Positions 28,861 to 43,003 of a DNA stretch of 64,000 bases are shown here, piece by piece. Both the position numbers and the translations under genes were made by a program. Source of the DNA: Mycolicibacterium alvei (GTDB lineage Bacteria > Actinomycetota > Actinomycetes > Mycobacteriales > Mycobacteriaceae); assembly GCF_010727325.1 (NCBI RefSeq), contig NZ_AP022565.1, positions 1,116,001-1,180,000 of the forward strand, in the 5' to 3' direction. The stretch's first letter is position 1, and each line of letters starts with the position of its first letter. The notes under the pieces were generated by a model. It worked only from the letters and a program-made list of their open reading frames with translations. It had not been told where the DNA came from and did no database searches.

Positions 28861-29427
28861 ATGAGCAAGTGGTTACTGCGCGGAGTGGTGTTCGCAACAG
28901 CGATGGTCATAGTGCGCTTATTGCAAGGAGCACTGATCAACGCCTCGCCGGGTAATGCCACCTGGTTCAGCCTGGGCCTGATCACGTTGTTCGGGATCGG
29001 CGTGCTGATCTGGGGCCTGCTCGACGGCCAGAGCGACGCACGTGCCAATCCGGACCCGGATCGTCGCGCCGACATGGCGATGATCTGGCTGATCGCCGGC
29101 CTGTTCGCCGGCATCGTCAGCGGCGCGGTGGCGTGGTTCATCGGGCTCTTCTACAAGAGCCTGTACACCGATGCGCTGCTCAACGAGGTCACCACCTTCG
29201 CGGCGTTCACCGCGCTGCTGGTGTTCCTGCTGGGGGTGGCCGGTGTGACGGTGGGCCGTTGGTTGGTGGACCGCAAGGCCCCGCCGCAGCCCCGTCAACG
29301 CCACCACGGCCTGGCCGCCGAGGATCGCGCCGACACCGATGTGTTCGCCGCTGTGAGCGCCAACGGCGCCACGGAAACCCCAGACACCACGCAACCCGTC
29401 GACTACCCCGACCAGCCCAAGCAGTAG
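28861..29427 (+). CDS. B-4DMT family membrane protein (Rv2536-like)
   Basis: A 188-residue integral membrane protein with four hydrophobic segments (about residues 7-25, 36-55, 75-100 and 118-137) and a hydrophilic, Pro/Thr-rich C-terminal tail of ~50 residues. It matches the actinobacterial B-4DMT family, which occupies the same position next to pepQ in M. tuberculosis. Transport substrate unknown. No Shine-Dalgarno sequence is seen, in line with a leaderless mRNA. Confidence 0.85.
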   Translation: MSKWLLRGVVFATAMVIVRLLQGALINASPGNATWFSLGLITLFGIGVLIWGLLDGQSDARANPDPDRRADMAMIWLIAGLFAGIVSGAVAWFIGLFYKSLYTDALLNEVTTFAAFTALLVFLLGVAGVTVGRWLVDRKAPPQPRQRHHGLAAEDRADTDVFAAVSANGATETPDTTQPVDYPDQPKQ

Positions 29428-29469
29428 CGATCCCCTGCCCGCGCGGGCAGAACAGAATTTCAGGCGCAG

Positions 29470-31270
<1,801 letters not shown>

Positions 31271-31271
<1 letters not shown>

Positions 31272-32488
31272 CAGCCCAGGGCCTGCGCCGCCGGCTCGCG
31301 CTCGGCGACGGCCCGCAGGTAGGCGTCGATGTTGGCGCGGGTCTCGGCCAGGGAGTCTCCACCGAACTTCTCCAGCACGGCGCGGGCCACCACCAACGCG
31401 ACCATGGTCTCCACCACCACACCGGCGGCCGGCACCGCGCAGACGTCGGAACGCTGGTGAATGGCAACGGCTTCTTCACCGGTCGCCATGTCGACGGTTG
31501 CCAGTGCCCGCGGGACGGTCGAGATCGGTTTCATCGCGGCCCGGACCCGCAGCGCCTGGCCGTTGGTCATGCCGCCTTCCAGTCCGCCGGCCCGGTTCGT
31601 CGAGCGCAGAACGCCGTCGGGGCCGGGGTACATCTCGTCGTGGGCGACGCTGCCACGACGGCGCGCGGTCTCGAAGCCGTCGCCGATCTCGACGCCCTTG
31701 ATCGCCTGGATGCCCATCACCGCGGCGGCAAGCTGGCTGTCGAGGCGGTTGTCGCCGCTGGTGAACGAGCCCAAACCGATCGGCAGGCCCGCCACGACGA
31801 CCTCGACCACACCGCCGAGGGTGTCGCCGTCCTTCTTGGCATCTTCGATCTCGGCGATCATCGCTGCCTCGGTGTCCTTGTCGAACGCCCGGACCGGGCT
31901 GTCGTCGATCGCCTCCAGATCGGAGAACTGCGGCGGCGGACCGTCGTAGGGCTTGGAGGCACCGATGGAGATGACGTGCGAGACGATCTCGACACCGAGG
32001 GCCGCCCGCAGGAAGGCGCGGGCCACGGTGCCTGCCGCCACCCGCGCCGCGGTCTCGCGTGCGCTGGCACGTTCCAGCACCGGGCGGGCATCGTCGAAGC
32101 CGTACTTGAGCATGCCTGCGTAATCGGCGTGCCCTGGGCGGGGACGGGTCAGCGGGGCGTTGCGCGCTGAATCTTTTTCGGCAAGCAGGTCCTGATCTAC
32201 CGGGTCGGCAGACATCACCGTCTCCCACTTGGGCCATTCGGTGTTGCCGATCTCGATGGCGATCGGCCCGCCCAGGGTGGTGCCGTGACGCACCCCGGCC
32301 AGCATCGTGACCTGGTCCTGTTCGAACTTCATCCGGGCACCCCGCCCGTAGCCGAGGCGACGGCGCTTCAGCTGCGCCCCGATCTCCTCGGAGGTGATGG
32401 GTACGCCTGCAACCATGCCTTCGACCATCGCCACCAGGGCACGGCCATGAGATTCACCTGCGGTAGTCCATCGCAACACGGCTGTCAT
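31271..32488 (-). CDS. aroC: Chorismate synthase
   Basis: Last common step of aromatic synthesis: EPSP to chorismate with reduced FMN. The 405-residue protein begins [15 protein letters not shown] and has the family signatures [50 protein letters not shown] and the C-terminal [17 protein letters not shown]. Full length. It is followed by aroK with a 4-nt overlap. Confidence 0.98.
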
Positions 32489-32539
32489 TCTCCCACGTGG
32501 GGTTTGCCTCCCCGAAATCCGTGGTTGTCGGCGACGAAG

Positions 32540-32965
32540 CTAGGCCAGAACCAGGGCAACCGCCGCCGCGCTGGCCGCACACATCGACGGTCCGTGCGGC
32601 ACGGTCCGGATGCCACGCACGGCCGCGACGAACGCCAGGACGGCGGTGAACATCGGGGCGGCCAACGCTGCCAGCAGCCACACATCGATACCGAACGCAC
32701 CCGTCATCGCACCCAATCCGACCGCGAGTTTGACGTCACCGCCGCCCATGGCCCGCGGCGATACCAGGTGCACCAGCAGGTACAGCACCGACAATGTCGC
32801 CGCGCCGGCCAGTGCGGCCAGACCGCGTCCACCCAGTGTCGCCACGCCGAGAACCAGCACCGCGCCGGGAAACGTCAACCAGTTCGGCAACCTGCGTTCG
32901 GCAATGTCATAGCCGCTCAACGCCAGTAGCCAGGCGCCCGCGATGACGGCCTCCCCCACCCCCAT
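32540..32965 (-). CDS. Prepilin peptidase (A24 family), short form
   Basis: A 141-residue membrane aspartic peptidase with the two catalytic aspartates: one in GYDIAERRLPNWLTFPG and one in GGGDVKLAVGLGAMTG. About five hydrophobic segments. It lacks the N-terminal methylase domain of full-length PilD, like Rv2551c of M. tuberculosis, and sits between aroE and aroC as it does there. It may process type IV pilin-like (Flp/Tad) proteins; none is in this window. The ATG lies 9 nt beyond the aroE stop. Confidence 0.88.
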   Translation of the reverse strand: MGVGEAVIAGAWLLALSGYDIAERRLPNWLTFPGAVLVLGVATLGGRGLAALAGAATLSVLYLLVHLVSPRAMGGGDVKLAVGLGAMTGAFGIDVWLLAALAAPMFTAVLAFVAAVRGIRTVPHGPSMCAASAAAVALVLA

Positions 32966-32974
32966 CTACCGAGG

Positions 32975-33790
32975 CTAAGCCCCGATCAGCGCGTCTCTCA
33001 TCGCCTGTTTGGGAGCCGCCCGGCCGGTGAACTGCTCCACCTGGGCGAACGCCTGGTTCAGCAGCATTTGCAGCCCGTTGATCGCCTCACCGCCCGCGGC
33101 CTCGACCGCCGCGGCCAGCGGGGTGGGCCATGGGTCGTAGATGGCGTCGAGTACGCGCGGCACCGCGGCCAGGGTGCCCGCGTAGGCGGCCGCCGCGTCG
33201 GCCGGGATGGTGCTGACGGCGGCGTCCGCGGTGGCCACCGCGTCGCTCAACGCCGAGCTGTCGATGTTGCACCAGCTGCTGTGCGCCCCACAGCGACCGG
33301 CCAGCTCCACCAACCGTGCAGCCTTACCCTCGTCGCGCGCCACGATGGTGATCCGCTGCACGCCGAGTTCGGCCAGGGCCACGACCGCCGCCGGGGCCGT
33401 GCCGCCGGATCCGATGACCAGCGCCGAATCGCCGGCCGTGCCGAGCGCACCGATCACTCCGTCGACATCGGTGTTGTCGGCACGCCAACCGCCCGTGGGC
33501 ATCCGGACCAGGGTGTTGGCCGAGCCCACTAATTCGGCGCGTTCGGTGCGCTGATCGGCGAACTCCAGTGCGGCGAACTTGCCGGGCATGGTGACCGAAA
33601 GGCCGACCCATTCCGGGCCCATGGCGCTGACGAGTCCGGGCAGTTGTTCGGCCGTGCACTCGATGCGCTCATAGGTCCACGACGGCAGCCCCAGCGCCCG
33701 GTAGGCGGCCAGATGCAGCTGCGGCGACCGCGAATGGGTGATCGGGGAGCCGAGGACTGCGGCCTTGCGGGCGCTATTTCCTGTTGTCAT
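32975..33790 (-). CDS. aroE: Shikimate dehydrogenase
   Basis: Reduces 3-dehydroshikimate. The 271-residue protein has the shikimate-binding LGSPITHSRSPQLHLAAYRALGL near the N-terminus, GLSVTMPGKFAALEF (the usual Lys is at MPGK), NTLVRMPTGGWRADNTDVDG and the nucleotide fold ALVIGSGGTAPAAVVAL. The GSGGTA loop and following residues suggest NADP/NAD use typical of actinobacterial AroE. Overlaps mltG by 4 nt (ATGA). Confidence 0.95.
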   Translation of the reverse strand: MTTGNSARKAAVLGSPITHSRSPQLHLAAYRALGLPSWTYERIECTAEQLPGLVSAMGPEWVGLSVTMPGKFAALEFADQRTERAELVGSANTLVRMPTGGWRADNTDVDGVIGALGTAGDSALVIGSGGTAPAAVVALAELGVQRITIVARDEGKAARLVELAGRCGAHSSWCNIDSSALSDAVATADAAVSTIPADAAAAYAGTLAAVPRVLDAIYDPWPTPLAAAVEAAGGEAINGLQMLLNQAFAQVEQFTGRAAPKQAMRDALIGA

Positions 33791-35031
33791 CTGGCGCTGT
33801 CGAGGACACCGTTGTTCTGCGCCAGTTCGATGTTGGCCAGGTGCTGGTCGTAGTCGCGGGTGAACAACGTGGTGCCCTGCAGATCGATGGTCACGAAGTA
33901 CAACCAGTCCCCTGCCGCCGGATGCTCGGCCGCGGCCAGCGCCTCGGTACCGGGCGAACAGATCGGAGTCTGCGGAAGCCCTTCACTCATATAGGTGTTC
34001 CACGGGGTGATCTTGGCCCGGTCGTCATCGGTGGTCGCCACTTCCTGGCGGTCCAGCGGATAGTTCACCGTCGAGTCGAACTCCAGCTTGCGGTGTTCGG
34101 CCAGCCGGTTGTAGATCACCCGGGCGACCTTGTCGAAGTCCTGTGGCTTGGCCTCGCGTTGCACCAGGGATCCGACCGTGAGGATCTGATACGGCGACAT
34201 CTGCATTGCTGCGGCAGTGTCGAGCAGACCGCTCTGCGTGTAGAGGGTCGTGCTGCCGCCGATCAGGGTGGACAGAATCTCCTGTGCCGACCCCGCCGGA
34301 TCGACGTTCCAGGTGCCGGGCGCGATCAGGCCTTCCAGCCGCCGGTGATCGTTGGGCATCGCCGCCACCGGAGCCGCCGCCCATTCGGGTACCGCCAACG
34401 CGGCAGCGGGAGCCGATTGCGCGGCGGCGCGCAGCTGATCGACCGGTACGCAGCGCTGTGTGCCGTCGAGTTCGACACAGGAGGCCTGTGAGATCAGCGC
34501 GAAGATGCCCTGCGTGACCGCCTTGGTCTTGACATCGGCGATGTCGTCGAGCTGGCGTCCCTCCGGGATGGTCAGCTTGCCCACCCGGCTTTCCGGATCA
34601 GCCAGGCGCGCAACGGCGTTGGCCGCCGGGATCTCGGTGCGCAATTTGTAGAAGCCGGGTTGAATCGCCGAGATCGCCGCGTTCTCGTGGGCCGCCTCGA
34701 CAAACGCCTTGACCGTGGCGACCACCTTCTGGTCCTGCAGGGTCTTGGCGATGGCCGTCGTGGAGTCACCGTCGTGGACCTGGATGACGACATCGGCGAC
34801 GCCGTCACCCGCGTAGTCGCCGGTGGTCCCGGACATGCCGTGCCACAGCTTGGAACCCAGGAAGACCGCGCCGATCACCACCATGATGAGCGCTGCGAGT
34901 GAGAGGCCCCGGGTGGCGCGTCGCTTCCGGTCACTGCGGGCTCTACGGGCCCGCTCGGCCTTGCTCATCCCGCGTCGCGGTGGTCCGATCGCCTCGGGCT
35001 CGGCCTTGTCGGCACCCCACTTCTCAGCCAT
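33787..35031 (-). CDS. mltG: Endolytic murein transglycosylase MltG
   Basis: A 414-residue membrane-anchored enzyme that cuts nascent peptidoglycan strands. It has a ~50-residue basic cytoplasmic N-terminus ([24 protein letters not shown]), one membrane segment ([17 protein letters not shown]), a LysM-like region and the YceG catalytic domain with LVQREAKP (the catalytic Glu), DSTVNYPLD and the C-terminal [24 protein letters not shown]. The ATG at 35031 overlaps the ruvX end by 8 nt. Matches Rv2553c in order and length. Confidence 0.93.
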   Translation of the reverse strand: MAEKWGADKAEPEAIGPPRRGMSKAERARRARSDRKRRATRGLSLAALIMVVIGAVFLGSKLWHGMSGTTGDYAGDGVADVVIQVHDGDSTTAIAKTLQDQKVVATVKAFVEAAHENAAISAIQPGFYKLRTEIPAANAVARLADPESRVGKLTIPEGRQLDDIADVKTKAVTQGIFALISQASCVELDGTQRCVPVDQLRAAAQSAPAAALAVPEWAAAPVAAMPNDHRRLEGLIAPGTWNVDPAGSAQEILSTLIGGSTTLYTQSGLLDTAAAMQMSPYQILTVGSLVQREAKPQDFDKVARVIYNRLAEHRKLEFDSTVNYPLDRQEVATTDDDRAKITPWNTYMSEGLPQTPICSPGTEALAAAEHPAAGDWLYFVTIDLQGTTLFTRDYDQHLANIELAQNNGVLDSAR

Positions 35032-35542
35032 CCATGCCCTCTCCACGCGCGGACAGCGCCGCACGTCGCTGATCCAGCCAGCTTTGCAGAATGCCCACCG
35101 CAGCGGCCTGGTCGATCATCGCCTTCTGCCCCTTTGCCCGGACCCCCGCTTCGCGCAACGATCGCTGCGCCGACACAGTAGTCAGCCGCTCGTCGGCCAA
35201 CCGCACCGGTATGGGGGCGATCCGACGGGCCAGCAGTTCCGCGAGTGCGATGGCGTCGGCGGCGGACGTGCCGGCCCGGTCCGCGAGGGTGCGCGGCAAG
35301 CCGACGACGACCTCGACGGCGTCGTACTCGCCGATCAGTGTCACCAGCCTGCGCAGGTGCTTGCCCGACCGATCCCGCTTGTCCCGCTGCACGGTCTCGA
35401 CCGGCGTGGCCAGTATCCCGTCGGGATCGCAACTGGCCACACCGATCCGCACGGTGCCGACATCGATGCCGATGCGCCGCCCACGTCCGGGGTCATCGTC
35501 CCCTGGGCGGTCCGGTAACCGGTCGTCGATCGGGTCGGACAC
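35024..35542 (-). CDS. ruvX: Holliday junction resolvase-like protein RuvX/YqgF
   Basis: A 172-residue RNase H-fold nuclease. Conserved [20 protein letters not shown] (first Asp), [16 protein letters not shown] and the C-terminal [17 protein letters not shown] and [15 protein letters not shown] with acidic catalytic residues. An N-terminal acidic stretch of ~20 residues precedes the domain. It follows alaS with a 5-nt gap, the common alaS-ruvX-mltG order. Confidence 0.95.
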   Translation of the reverse strand: MSDPIDDRLPDRPGDDDPGRGRRIGIDVGTVRIGVASCDPDGILATPVETVQRDKRDRSGKHLRRLVTLIGEYDAVEVVVGLPRTLADRAGTSAADAIALAELLARRIAPIPVRLADERLTTVSAQRSLREAGVRAKGQKAMIDQAAAVGILQSWLDQRRAALSARGEGMDG

Positions 35543-35547
35543 GACGG

Positions 35548-38238
<2,691 letters not shown>

Positions 38239-38492
38239 GTTGCTCGTGTCCTCGTGTTCGTGGGTGGCTGGGGTTGCGCAGGCAACCACCAGTGAGACCG
38301 CTTTACATTACCGTTCTGCGCGTTCGCCCCGAAAAGGCGACGATCCTCACGCCTCGAGAAAGCTCAGCCGCACCGATCGCTGCAGCCCGCGAGCCTTCCG
38401 CCAGACCATTGCCACCTGCGACACACCGGAGGATGGTTGAGGTGGAACCGGTGGCGCCACCGGGGCGCCGCCCTGGCAGGAAGGGGTGGATC
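38239..38492. other. Intergenic region between alaS and the ABM-like gene
   Basis: About 250 bp between divergent genes. It must hold both promoters. Nothing distinctive was seen apart from ribosome-binding sequences next to each start. Confidence 0.5.
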
Positions 38493-39113
38493 GTGTTCGC
38501 ACGTTCAACCACGATCGCGGCGCGCACCCAGGCCATCAACGCCGGCATCGCCCATGTCCGCGACGCGGTCATGCCCGCCCTCGACACCATCGACGGCTGC
38601 GTCGGGCTTTCCCTGATGGTGGATCGGCAGTCGGGCGACTGTGTCCTGACGACGGCCTGGCGGTCCGAAGAAGCCATGCATGCCAGCGCCGCCGCGATCG
38701 CGCCGATGCGCCATCGGGTGGTGGATACATTCGCCGGCACCGCGTCCGTCGACGAATGGGAGATCGCGGTGGTGCACCGCGAGCAGTACTCCGGACCGGG
38801 CGCCTGTGTCCGGGCAACGTGGCTGCGCACCCGCCCCGAACTGTTCGACCGGGCCGTCGAGTTCTACCGCACCTCGGTATTGCCGGCGATGGAAGACCTC
38901 GAGGGTTTCTGCAGCGCCAGCCTGATGCTCGACCGTGGGACGGGCCGGGCGGTGTCCTCGGCCACTTTCGACAGCGCCGAGGCGATGGACCACAACCGCG
39001 ATCAGGCCAGGGCGTTGCGCACGGCCCGGCTCCGCGATCTGAGCGCCGATCAGATCGATGTCGGCGAGTTCGAACTCGTGCTGGCCCACCTGCGGGTACC
39101 CGAGATGGCGTGA
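38493..39113 (+). CDS. Tandem dimeric alpha-beta-barrel (ABM-like) protein
   Basis: A 206-residue protein with two copies of a ~100-residue ferredoxin-like (antibiotic-biosynthesis-monooxygenase-type) domain: FARSTTIAARTQAINAG..VGLSLMVDRQSGDCVLTTAWRSEEAM and RATWLRTRPELFDRAVEF..CSASLMLDRGTGRAVSSATFDSAEAM. The repeat is clear in the SLMxDRxxG segments. The GTG at 38493 has GGAAGGGG 5 to 10 nt upstream and begins the first domain cleanly. Its place between alaS and rarA parallels Rv2557/Rv2558 of M. tuberculosis, which I believe are related. Function unknown. Confidence 0.75.
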   Translation: MFARSTTIAARTQAINAGIAHVRDAVMPALDTIDGCVGLSLMVDRQSGDCVLTTAWRSEEAMHASAAAIAPMRHRVVDTFAGTASVDEWEIAVVHREQYSGPGACVRATWLRTRPELFDRAVEFYRTSVLPAMEDLEGFCSASLMLDRGTGRAVSSATFDSAEAMDHNRDQARALRTARLRDLSADQIDVGEFELVLAHLRVPEMA

Positions 39114-39203
39114 CCCGCTGACGAAAACGAATTGACGGCACCGTTTGCGATATGACGGTGCCGGGTACTTCCTGGTCAGCCCAATCCAACCTCGGAGGAG
39201 AAC

Positions 39204-39512
39204 ATGACCATCACCGGCATCATCAGTGCGATTTTGATCGGCATCGTCGTCGGGGTGATCGGCCGCTTGATCGTCCCCGGCAGACAACCCATCGGCATGT
39301 TGGTGACGATCCTGGTAGGTATCGTCTCCGCATTCATCGGTACCGCGCTGGCGCGCACCATGGGCATCGCGACCGCGACCAGCGGCGTCGACTGGCTCGA
39401 ACTGCTCGTCCAGGTCATCGTGGCTGCGCTCGGCGTGGCGCTGCTGTCCGCCCTGATGGGGCGCAGGAAGACCGGCATCTTCGGAGCTCGACGGTCCGGC
39501 CTGCTGCGCTGA
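39204..39512 (+). CDS. GlsB/YeaQ/YmgE family small membrane protein
   Basis: A 102-residue inner-membrane protein with three hydrophobic segments: ITGIISAILIGIVVGVIGRLIVPG, GMLVTILVGIVSAFIGTALART and LLVQVIVAALGVALLSALMG. The GRLIVPG...G-T-G layout is that of the stress-linked transglycosylase-associated (YmgE) family. Strong GGAGGAG is 6 nt upstream of the ATG. A strong hairpin terminator follows. Monocistronic. Confidence 0.88.
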   Translation: MTITGIISAILIGIVVGVIGRLIVPGRQPIGMLVTILVGIVSAFIGTALARTMGIATATSGVDWLELLVQVIVAALGVALLSALMGRRKTGIFGARRSGLLR

Positions 39513-39526
39513 CAACTGCCCCCGCG

Positions 39527-39562
39527 CCACGGTCCCGGTTGAACATTCAACTGGGACCGTGG
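39527..39562 (+). terminator. Strong hairpin terminator after the YmgE-family gene
   Basis: Outer stem CCACGGTCCC with GGGACCGTGG (10 bp, perfect), extended by an inner GTTGAA/TTCAAC stem, then CTTTCGGTT. It lies just before the displaced rarA 3' end, so it also closes transcription coming from the right. Confidence 0.8.
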
Positions 39563-39580
39563 CTTTCGGTTGCGAAAGGC

Positions 39581-39820
39581 TCAGCGCCGCGCGCGTCGAA
39601 TGATGGCCCGCAGCTTGTCCACCCGGCTGGTCAATTCGCGTTCGAAGCCGCGCCCGGTCGGCCGGTAGTAGTCGGTCCCCACCAGTTCTTCTGGTGGATA
39701 CTGTTGCGGCACAACACCATCGGGATGATCGTGGGCGTATTTGTAGCCCACGGCGTTGCCCAGTTTCTCCGCGCCCGAATAGTGGCCGTCCCGCAGATGC
39801 GGAGGCACCAATCCGGCCTT
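39581..39820 (-). pseudogene. Displaced native 3' end of rarA
   Basis: Encodes the last ~79 residues of RarA ([20 protein letters not shown] ... [19 protein letters not shown]) without the ATPase part. It differs at about 14 of 79 positions from the C-terminus of the full-length rarA at 49668. Upstream of the core at 39816-39820 the similarity stops and integrase-side DNA begins. Joining the right flank (DIRAGKA) to this fragment gives an uninterrupted native reading frame. It is the attL-side remnant left by element integration and is unlikely to be expressed. Confidence 0.9.
39816..39820. other. attL crossover core
   Basis: GCCTT, shared with attR, is the point where native rarA sequence gives way to element DNA, 32 bp before the integrase start. 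On the coding strand the host side reads on as GGA-TTG-GTG-CCT-CCG. The exact dinucleotide exchanged by the serine integrase cannot be fixed by eye. Confidence 0.6.
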
Positions 39821-39851
39821 TACGGCTCTGCAGTTATGACACACTAGAGGG

Positions 39852-41264
39852 ATGAGTAAGGCGAACCGAATCCCCGCCGCGATCTACGTGCGGATATCCC
39901 AGGACCGCAGCGGCGCCGGTCTCGGCGTGGAACGCCAGGAACAGGACTGCCGCAAGCTGGCCGAATCACTCGGCTGGCGAGTCGCCCAAGTGTTCTGCGA
40001 TAACGACACATCCGCCTACTCAGGCCGACGCCGACCGCAATACGAGGCCCTGCTGGCTGCCATCGAGGCCGGTGAAGTGAAGGGGGTGCTGGCCTGGCAT
40101 CCCGACCGACTGCACCGCTCCCCCCGCGAGCTGGAGACTTACATCGACACCAGCGAGCGCCACGGCGCAGTCACCCACACGGTGCAGACCGGAATATGGG
40201 ACCTGTCCACGCCTTCGGGCCGCATGCTGGCGCGTCAATTGGGTGCGGTGTCCAGGTACGAATCCGAGCACAAGGGTGAACGCATCCGGCGCGCACGCGA
40301 GCAACAGGCCAAAGCCGGACGATTCCACGGCGGTATCCGCCCGTTCGGGTTTGAGTCTGACGGCGTGACCGTCCGCCCCGTGGAGGCCGCTGAGGTGGTG
40401 AAGATGGTGGAGTCCGTCGTCGGGGGCATCTCGCTGCGGTCGATCGTCCGTGACCTCAATGAGCGTGGCGTCCTTACCGCGACCGGTAAACCGTGGAGGT
40501 CCCAGTATGTCCGGGAGCTGATCTGCGCCCCGCGTATCGCTGGTTTGTCAGTCCACCACGGCGAGATTGCCGGGATCGCCGTCTGGCCTGCCCTAGTCCC
40601 CCGCGAAACCTGGGAGGCTGCCCGCCACATCCTCAACGATCCCCGTCGCCGTACAAATCCTGGGGGTGGACCCGCACCCAAGCATCTCGGTTCGGGTATC
40701 TACATCTGCGGGGTGTGTGGTGAGCGCACGTTGCGCGTTGGGCGTGCGAGCGGCCAGGAACCGGCCTACCGCTGCGGTAACCGTGACGTGCGCTTTACCG
40801 GGGGGCATGTGAGTCGCCGCGCCGCACAGCTCGACGGTTACGTGGAGGCCGTCATGGTGGAGCGGCTCTCCCGCCCTGGCCTGATCGACAGTGCGAAACG
40901 GCGAGACGATTCCGCAGAGCTGGCGGCGCTGCGCACCGAGCAGGACGCGATCAGACTGCGCCTGGAGCAACTGGCCGAGGCGTTCGCCGATGGTGAGATT
41001 GACCGCGCACAGCTGGCCGCTGGCACCAAGAAACTCACGGCGCGAGACACCGCGATTACCGCGACCCTCGCCCACCTTGGAGGCCGCAGCCCGCTGGACT
41101 TCATCACGGACACCACTGTGGACATTCCGGAACTGTGGCAGTCCCTCACGATGGGCCAGCGCCGCGCCGTCGTGGACTATCTCGCCGATGTGAAGATCGT
41201 TCGGCTAGGACGCGGCACTAAGGGGTTCAGCCCCGAGGGCGTCAAGATCACCTGGAAGCGATAG
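39852..41264 (+). CDS. int: Large serine integrase
   Basis: A 470-residue site-specific recombinase. The N-terminal resolvase domain has the nucleophile Ser16 in [13 protein letters not shown], with [26 protein letters not shown] and the [14 protein letters not shown] arginine segment. A recombinase domain follows ([21 protein letters not shown]), then a zinc-ribbon ([18 protein letters not shown]) and a coiled coil ([22 protein letters not shown]). The architecture and ending ([20 protein letters not shown]) resemble phiRv1 integrase. It starts 32 bp inside attL and reads away from it. Confidence 0.95.
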   Translation: MSKANRIPAAIYVRISQDRSGAGLGVERQEQDCRKLAESLGWRVAQVFCDNDTSAYSGRRRPQYEALLAAIEAGEVKGVLAWHPDRLHRSPRELETYIDTSERHGAVTHTVQTGIWDLSTPSGRMLARQLGAVSRYESEHKGERIRRAREQQAKAGRFHGGIRPFGFESDGVTVRPVEAAEVVKMVESVVGGISLRSIVRDLNERGVLTATGKPWRSQYVRELICAPRIAGLSVHHGEIAGIAVWPALVPRETWEAARHILNDPRRRTNPGGGPAPKHLGSGIYICGVCGERTLRVGRASGQEPAYRCGNRDVRFTGGHVSRRAAQLDGYVEAVMVERLSRPGLIDSAKRRDDSAELAALRTEQDAIRLRLEQLAEAFADGEIDRAQLAAGTKKLTARDTAITATLAHLGGRSPLDFITDTTVDIPELWQSLTMGQRRAVVDYLADVKIVRLGRGTKGFSPEGVKITWKR

Positions 41265-41766
41265 ACCGGCACCGGTTATCCGACCGATCCCCCGCACTGT
41301 CTCGGCAGTCATCGTCGGGGCGGCATCTACGACAGCACGCACGGCAGCGGCAAAATCGCTGCGGTCGGCTGGCGTTCCCATAAGTCCAGAAGGTACTCAG
41401 AGCCGACGACGGCTCTTGTGACCGAACATCATTCGGTCCCCGCCCACCGGTTGCGCTGCGGAAACGGCGCGCCGCCCTACACCATCATGTTTGGGGCGGT
41501 GGGCGCCGGTCCTGCGAATATGCCACCGCGCCAACCGGTCTGGCTTCTTCGGCATCGGCCTACGAAACCGACACTCCCGACTGCGGAAACCGGCACGACA
41601 CGCCGAAAAACCTCCGTGCTGTCCAGGTGGACTGCCTGCGACCTGCGTAAATGCGCCGATTGTGGTTCACGGAAAATTCCTGCGGTGTACCGACATTGTC
41701 AACCACTGTCCACGCCAACGACTTTCAGGCTCAATCGTCGTCGGAGCCGAGCGCTGTACTCGACGC
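41265..41766. other. Control region between integrase and excisionase genes
   Basis: About 500 bp with no gene I can support. A perfect hairpin GACCGAA, CATCA, TTCGGTC lies at 41420-41438. An open frame of 127 codons starting inside it (41418-41801) has a composition typical of chance GC-rich frames. The promoter for the 41767-44545 gene run probably lies near the right end. Confidence 0.45.
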
Positions 41767-42195
41767 ATGGAAACGCTAGAACGTGCGCTATCGCGCCATG
41801 AAACCGTGAGTATGACCGGGCTGTCCCTACGGGTAATCGACAAGCTCATCGAAAGCGGCGAGTTGCCCGCGTCAAAGATCGGTCGCCGCGTGCTCGTCCA
41901 GCCCCGGCATGTGCGCGAACTGCTGGAGAAGAACACCAGGGAGACCACCGTGAACCGTCCGGACGAACAGGAACTTGCTGCCCTGACCGTGCTGCGAGCC
42001 GTAGAGCACCGAATGAATCACGACGGTGAGGCGATGGTGAAAACCCTGCGGGGCACGGGGCGGCAAGTGTCCCTGCGCCTCTGTGAGGCCGTCGAACTCC
42101 TGGCCTACCTCGTGCGCCTATCTGACCCATCTGATCGGCCCGCCGAAATGTTGGCCGCGCTGCGCGAACGGGTGCAGTCTGCATCCTCCGACTGA
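41767..42195 (+). CDS. HTH protein, probable excisionase/recombination directionality factor
   Basis: A 142-residue protein. Residues ~12-60 form a MerR/excisionase-type HTH_17 domain (SMTGLSLRVIDKLIESGELPASKIGRRVLVQPRHVRELLEKN). The rest is helical with no known domain. Its position after the integrase gene suits a directionality factor, as in phiRv1, although a transcription regulator is also possible. ATG at 41767 gives the longest plausible start; a second ATG at 41812 would keep the HTH. Confidence 0.68.
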   Translation: METLERALSRHETVSMTGLSLRVIDKLIESGELPASKIGRRVLVQPRHVRELLEKNTRETTVNRPDEQELAALTVLRAVEHRMNHDGEAMVKTLRGTGRQVSLRLCEAVELLAYLVRLSDPSDRPAEMLAALRERVQSASSD

Positions 42196-42268
42196 AAACG
42201 GAAACCGCCCCGCGTGGTGGACATGCGGGACGGTCTCTGAGATTCCTAAACCGAGGAACGAGACTCCA

Positions 42269-43003
42269 ATGGTAGACGAAAGTGCCGACAAGGCGGAGCG
42301 CACGGACAAGTTCAAGTGGCTAAAGGCGATTCGGGCCGATTCCCGGCTGTCACCTGCGGACAAGTACGTCCTTCATGCCGCCGCCGTCGAATATGTGAAG
42401 CACGAGAAGGACACGTTCTATGTCCGCCAGATTGTCATGGCCAAGAGTTTTGGCGTTAGTCGCAGCACTATTCAGCGAGCCATCGGGAAGGCAAGGGAGC
42501 TTGGCTATCTCGTCCTACTTGCCGATCAGACTCGCCGTCAGGGTCGCGGCTATCACGACGCCGACTGTCATCGGCTGGTGATTCCCAGTGGGGTATCGGG
42601 CGTCAGGTTGACGCATAACGGGCGTCAGGTTGACGCAAAACGGGCGTCAGAGCCAACTCATCTACCTGCGGAAACGTCAGACCTAAGGGTGGTTAACAAG
42701 GGTGGATACAAGGGTGAAGTAACTACAACGGGTGAACTATGCGCATTTTCTGCCGAAAACGCGCCGATCAATAAACCGGACGTCCGTCTCGTTGATCTTG
42801 AACCTGAACAAGAACACGGTTCGCTTCGCTCACCGGGCCTGGACGAGAAGCAGGTGGTGGATTTTGATGCCGAGCTCTTGTGTGTGCGCTGCCAAAAGAA
42901 TCCGGCTCATTTCGCGTCGGACGATCAGCTTTGCCCCGATTGCATGGCAGATGCAGAAGACGACCGGAGGCGAGAATTTTCGGTGAGGGAGCTTTTTGGA
43001 TGA
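42269..43003 (+). CDS. Winged-helix DNA-binding protein, possible replication initiator
   Basis: A 244-residue protein. The N-terminal ~110 residues contain a helix-turn-helix (FYVRQIVMAKSFGVSRSTIQRAIGKARELGYLVLL). A middle disordered part follows, then a C-terminal zinc-ribbon-like LLCVRCQKNPAHF..DDQLCPDCMAD. GAGGAA precedes the ATG. Such HTH proteins next to int/xis in small elements often start replication; here this is inference. The central part (42590-42760) is visibly less GC-rich than host genes. Confidence 0.6.
   Translation: MVDESADKAERTDKFKWLKAIRADSRLSPADKYVLHAAAVEYVKHEKDTFYVRQIVMAKSFGVSRSTIQRAIGKARELGYLVLLADQTRRQGRGYHDADCHRLVIPSGVSGVRLTHNGRQVDAKRASEPTHLPAETSDLRVVNKGGYKGEVTTTGELCAFSAENAPINKPDVRLVDLEPEQEHGSLRSPGLDEKQVVDFDAELLCVRCQKNPAHFASDDQLCPDCMADAEDDRRREFSVRELFG

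Noticed and set aside
39581-39844. An independent 87-codon gene
   Set aside because: It is the displaced C-terminal end of rarA. The apparent ATG lies in element DNA beyond the att core.
41418-41801. A 127-codon gene between integrase and excisionase
   Set aside because: Starts inside a hairpin, has no ribosome site, overlaps the supported excisionase gene and its composition is that of chance frames.
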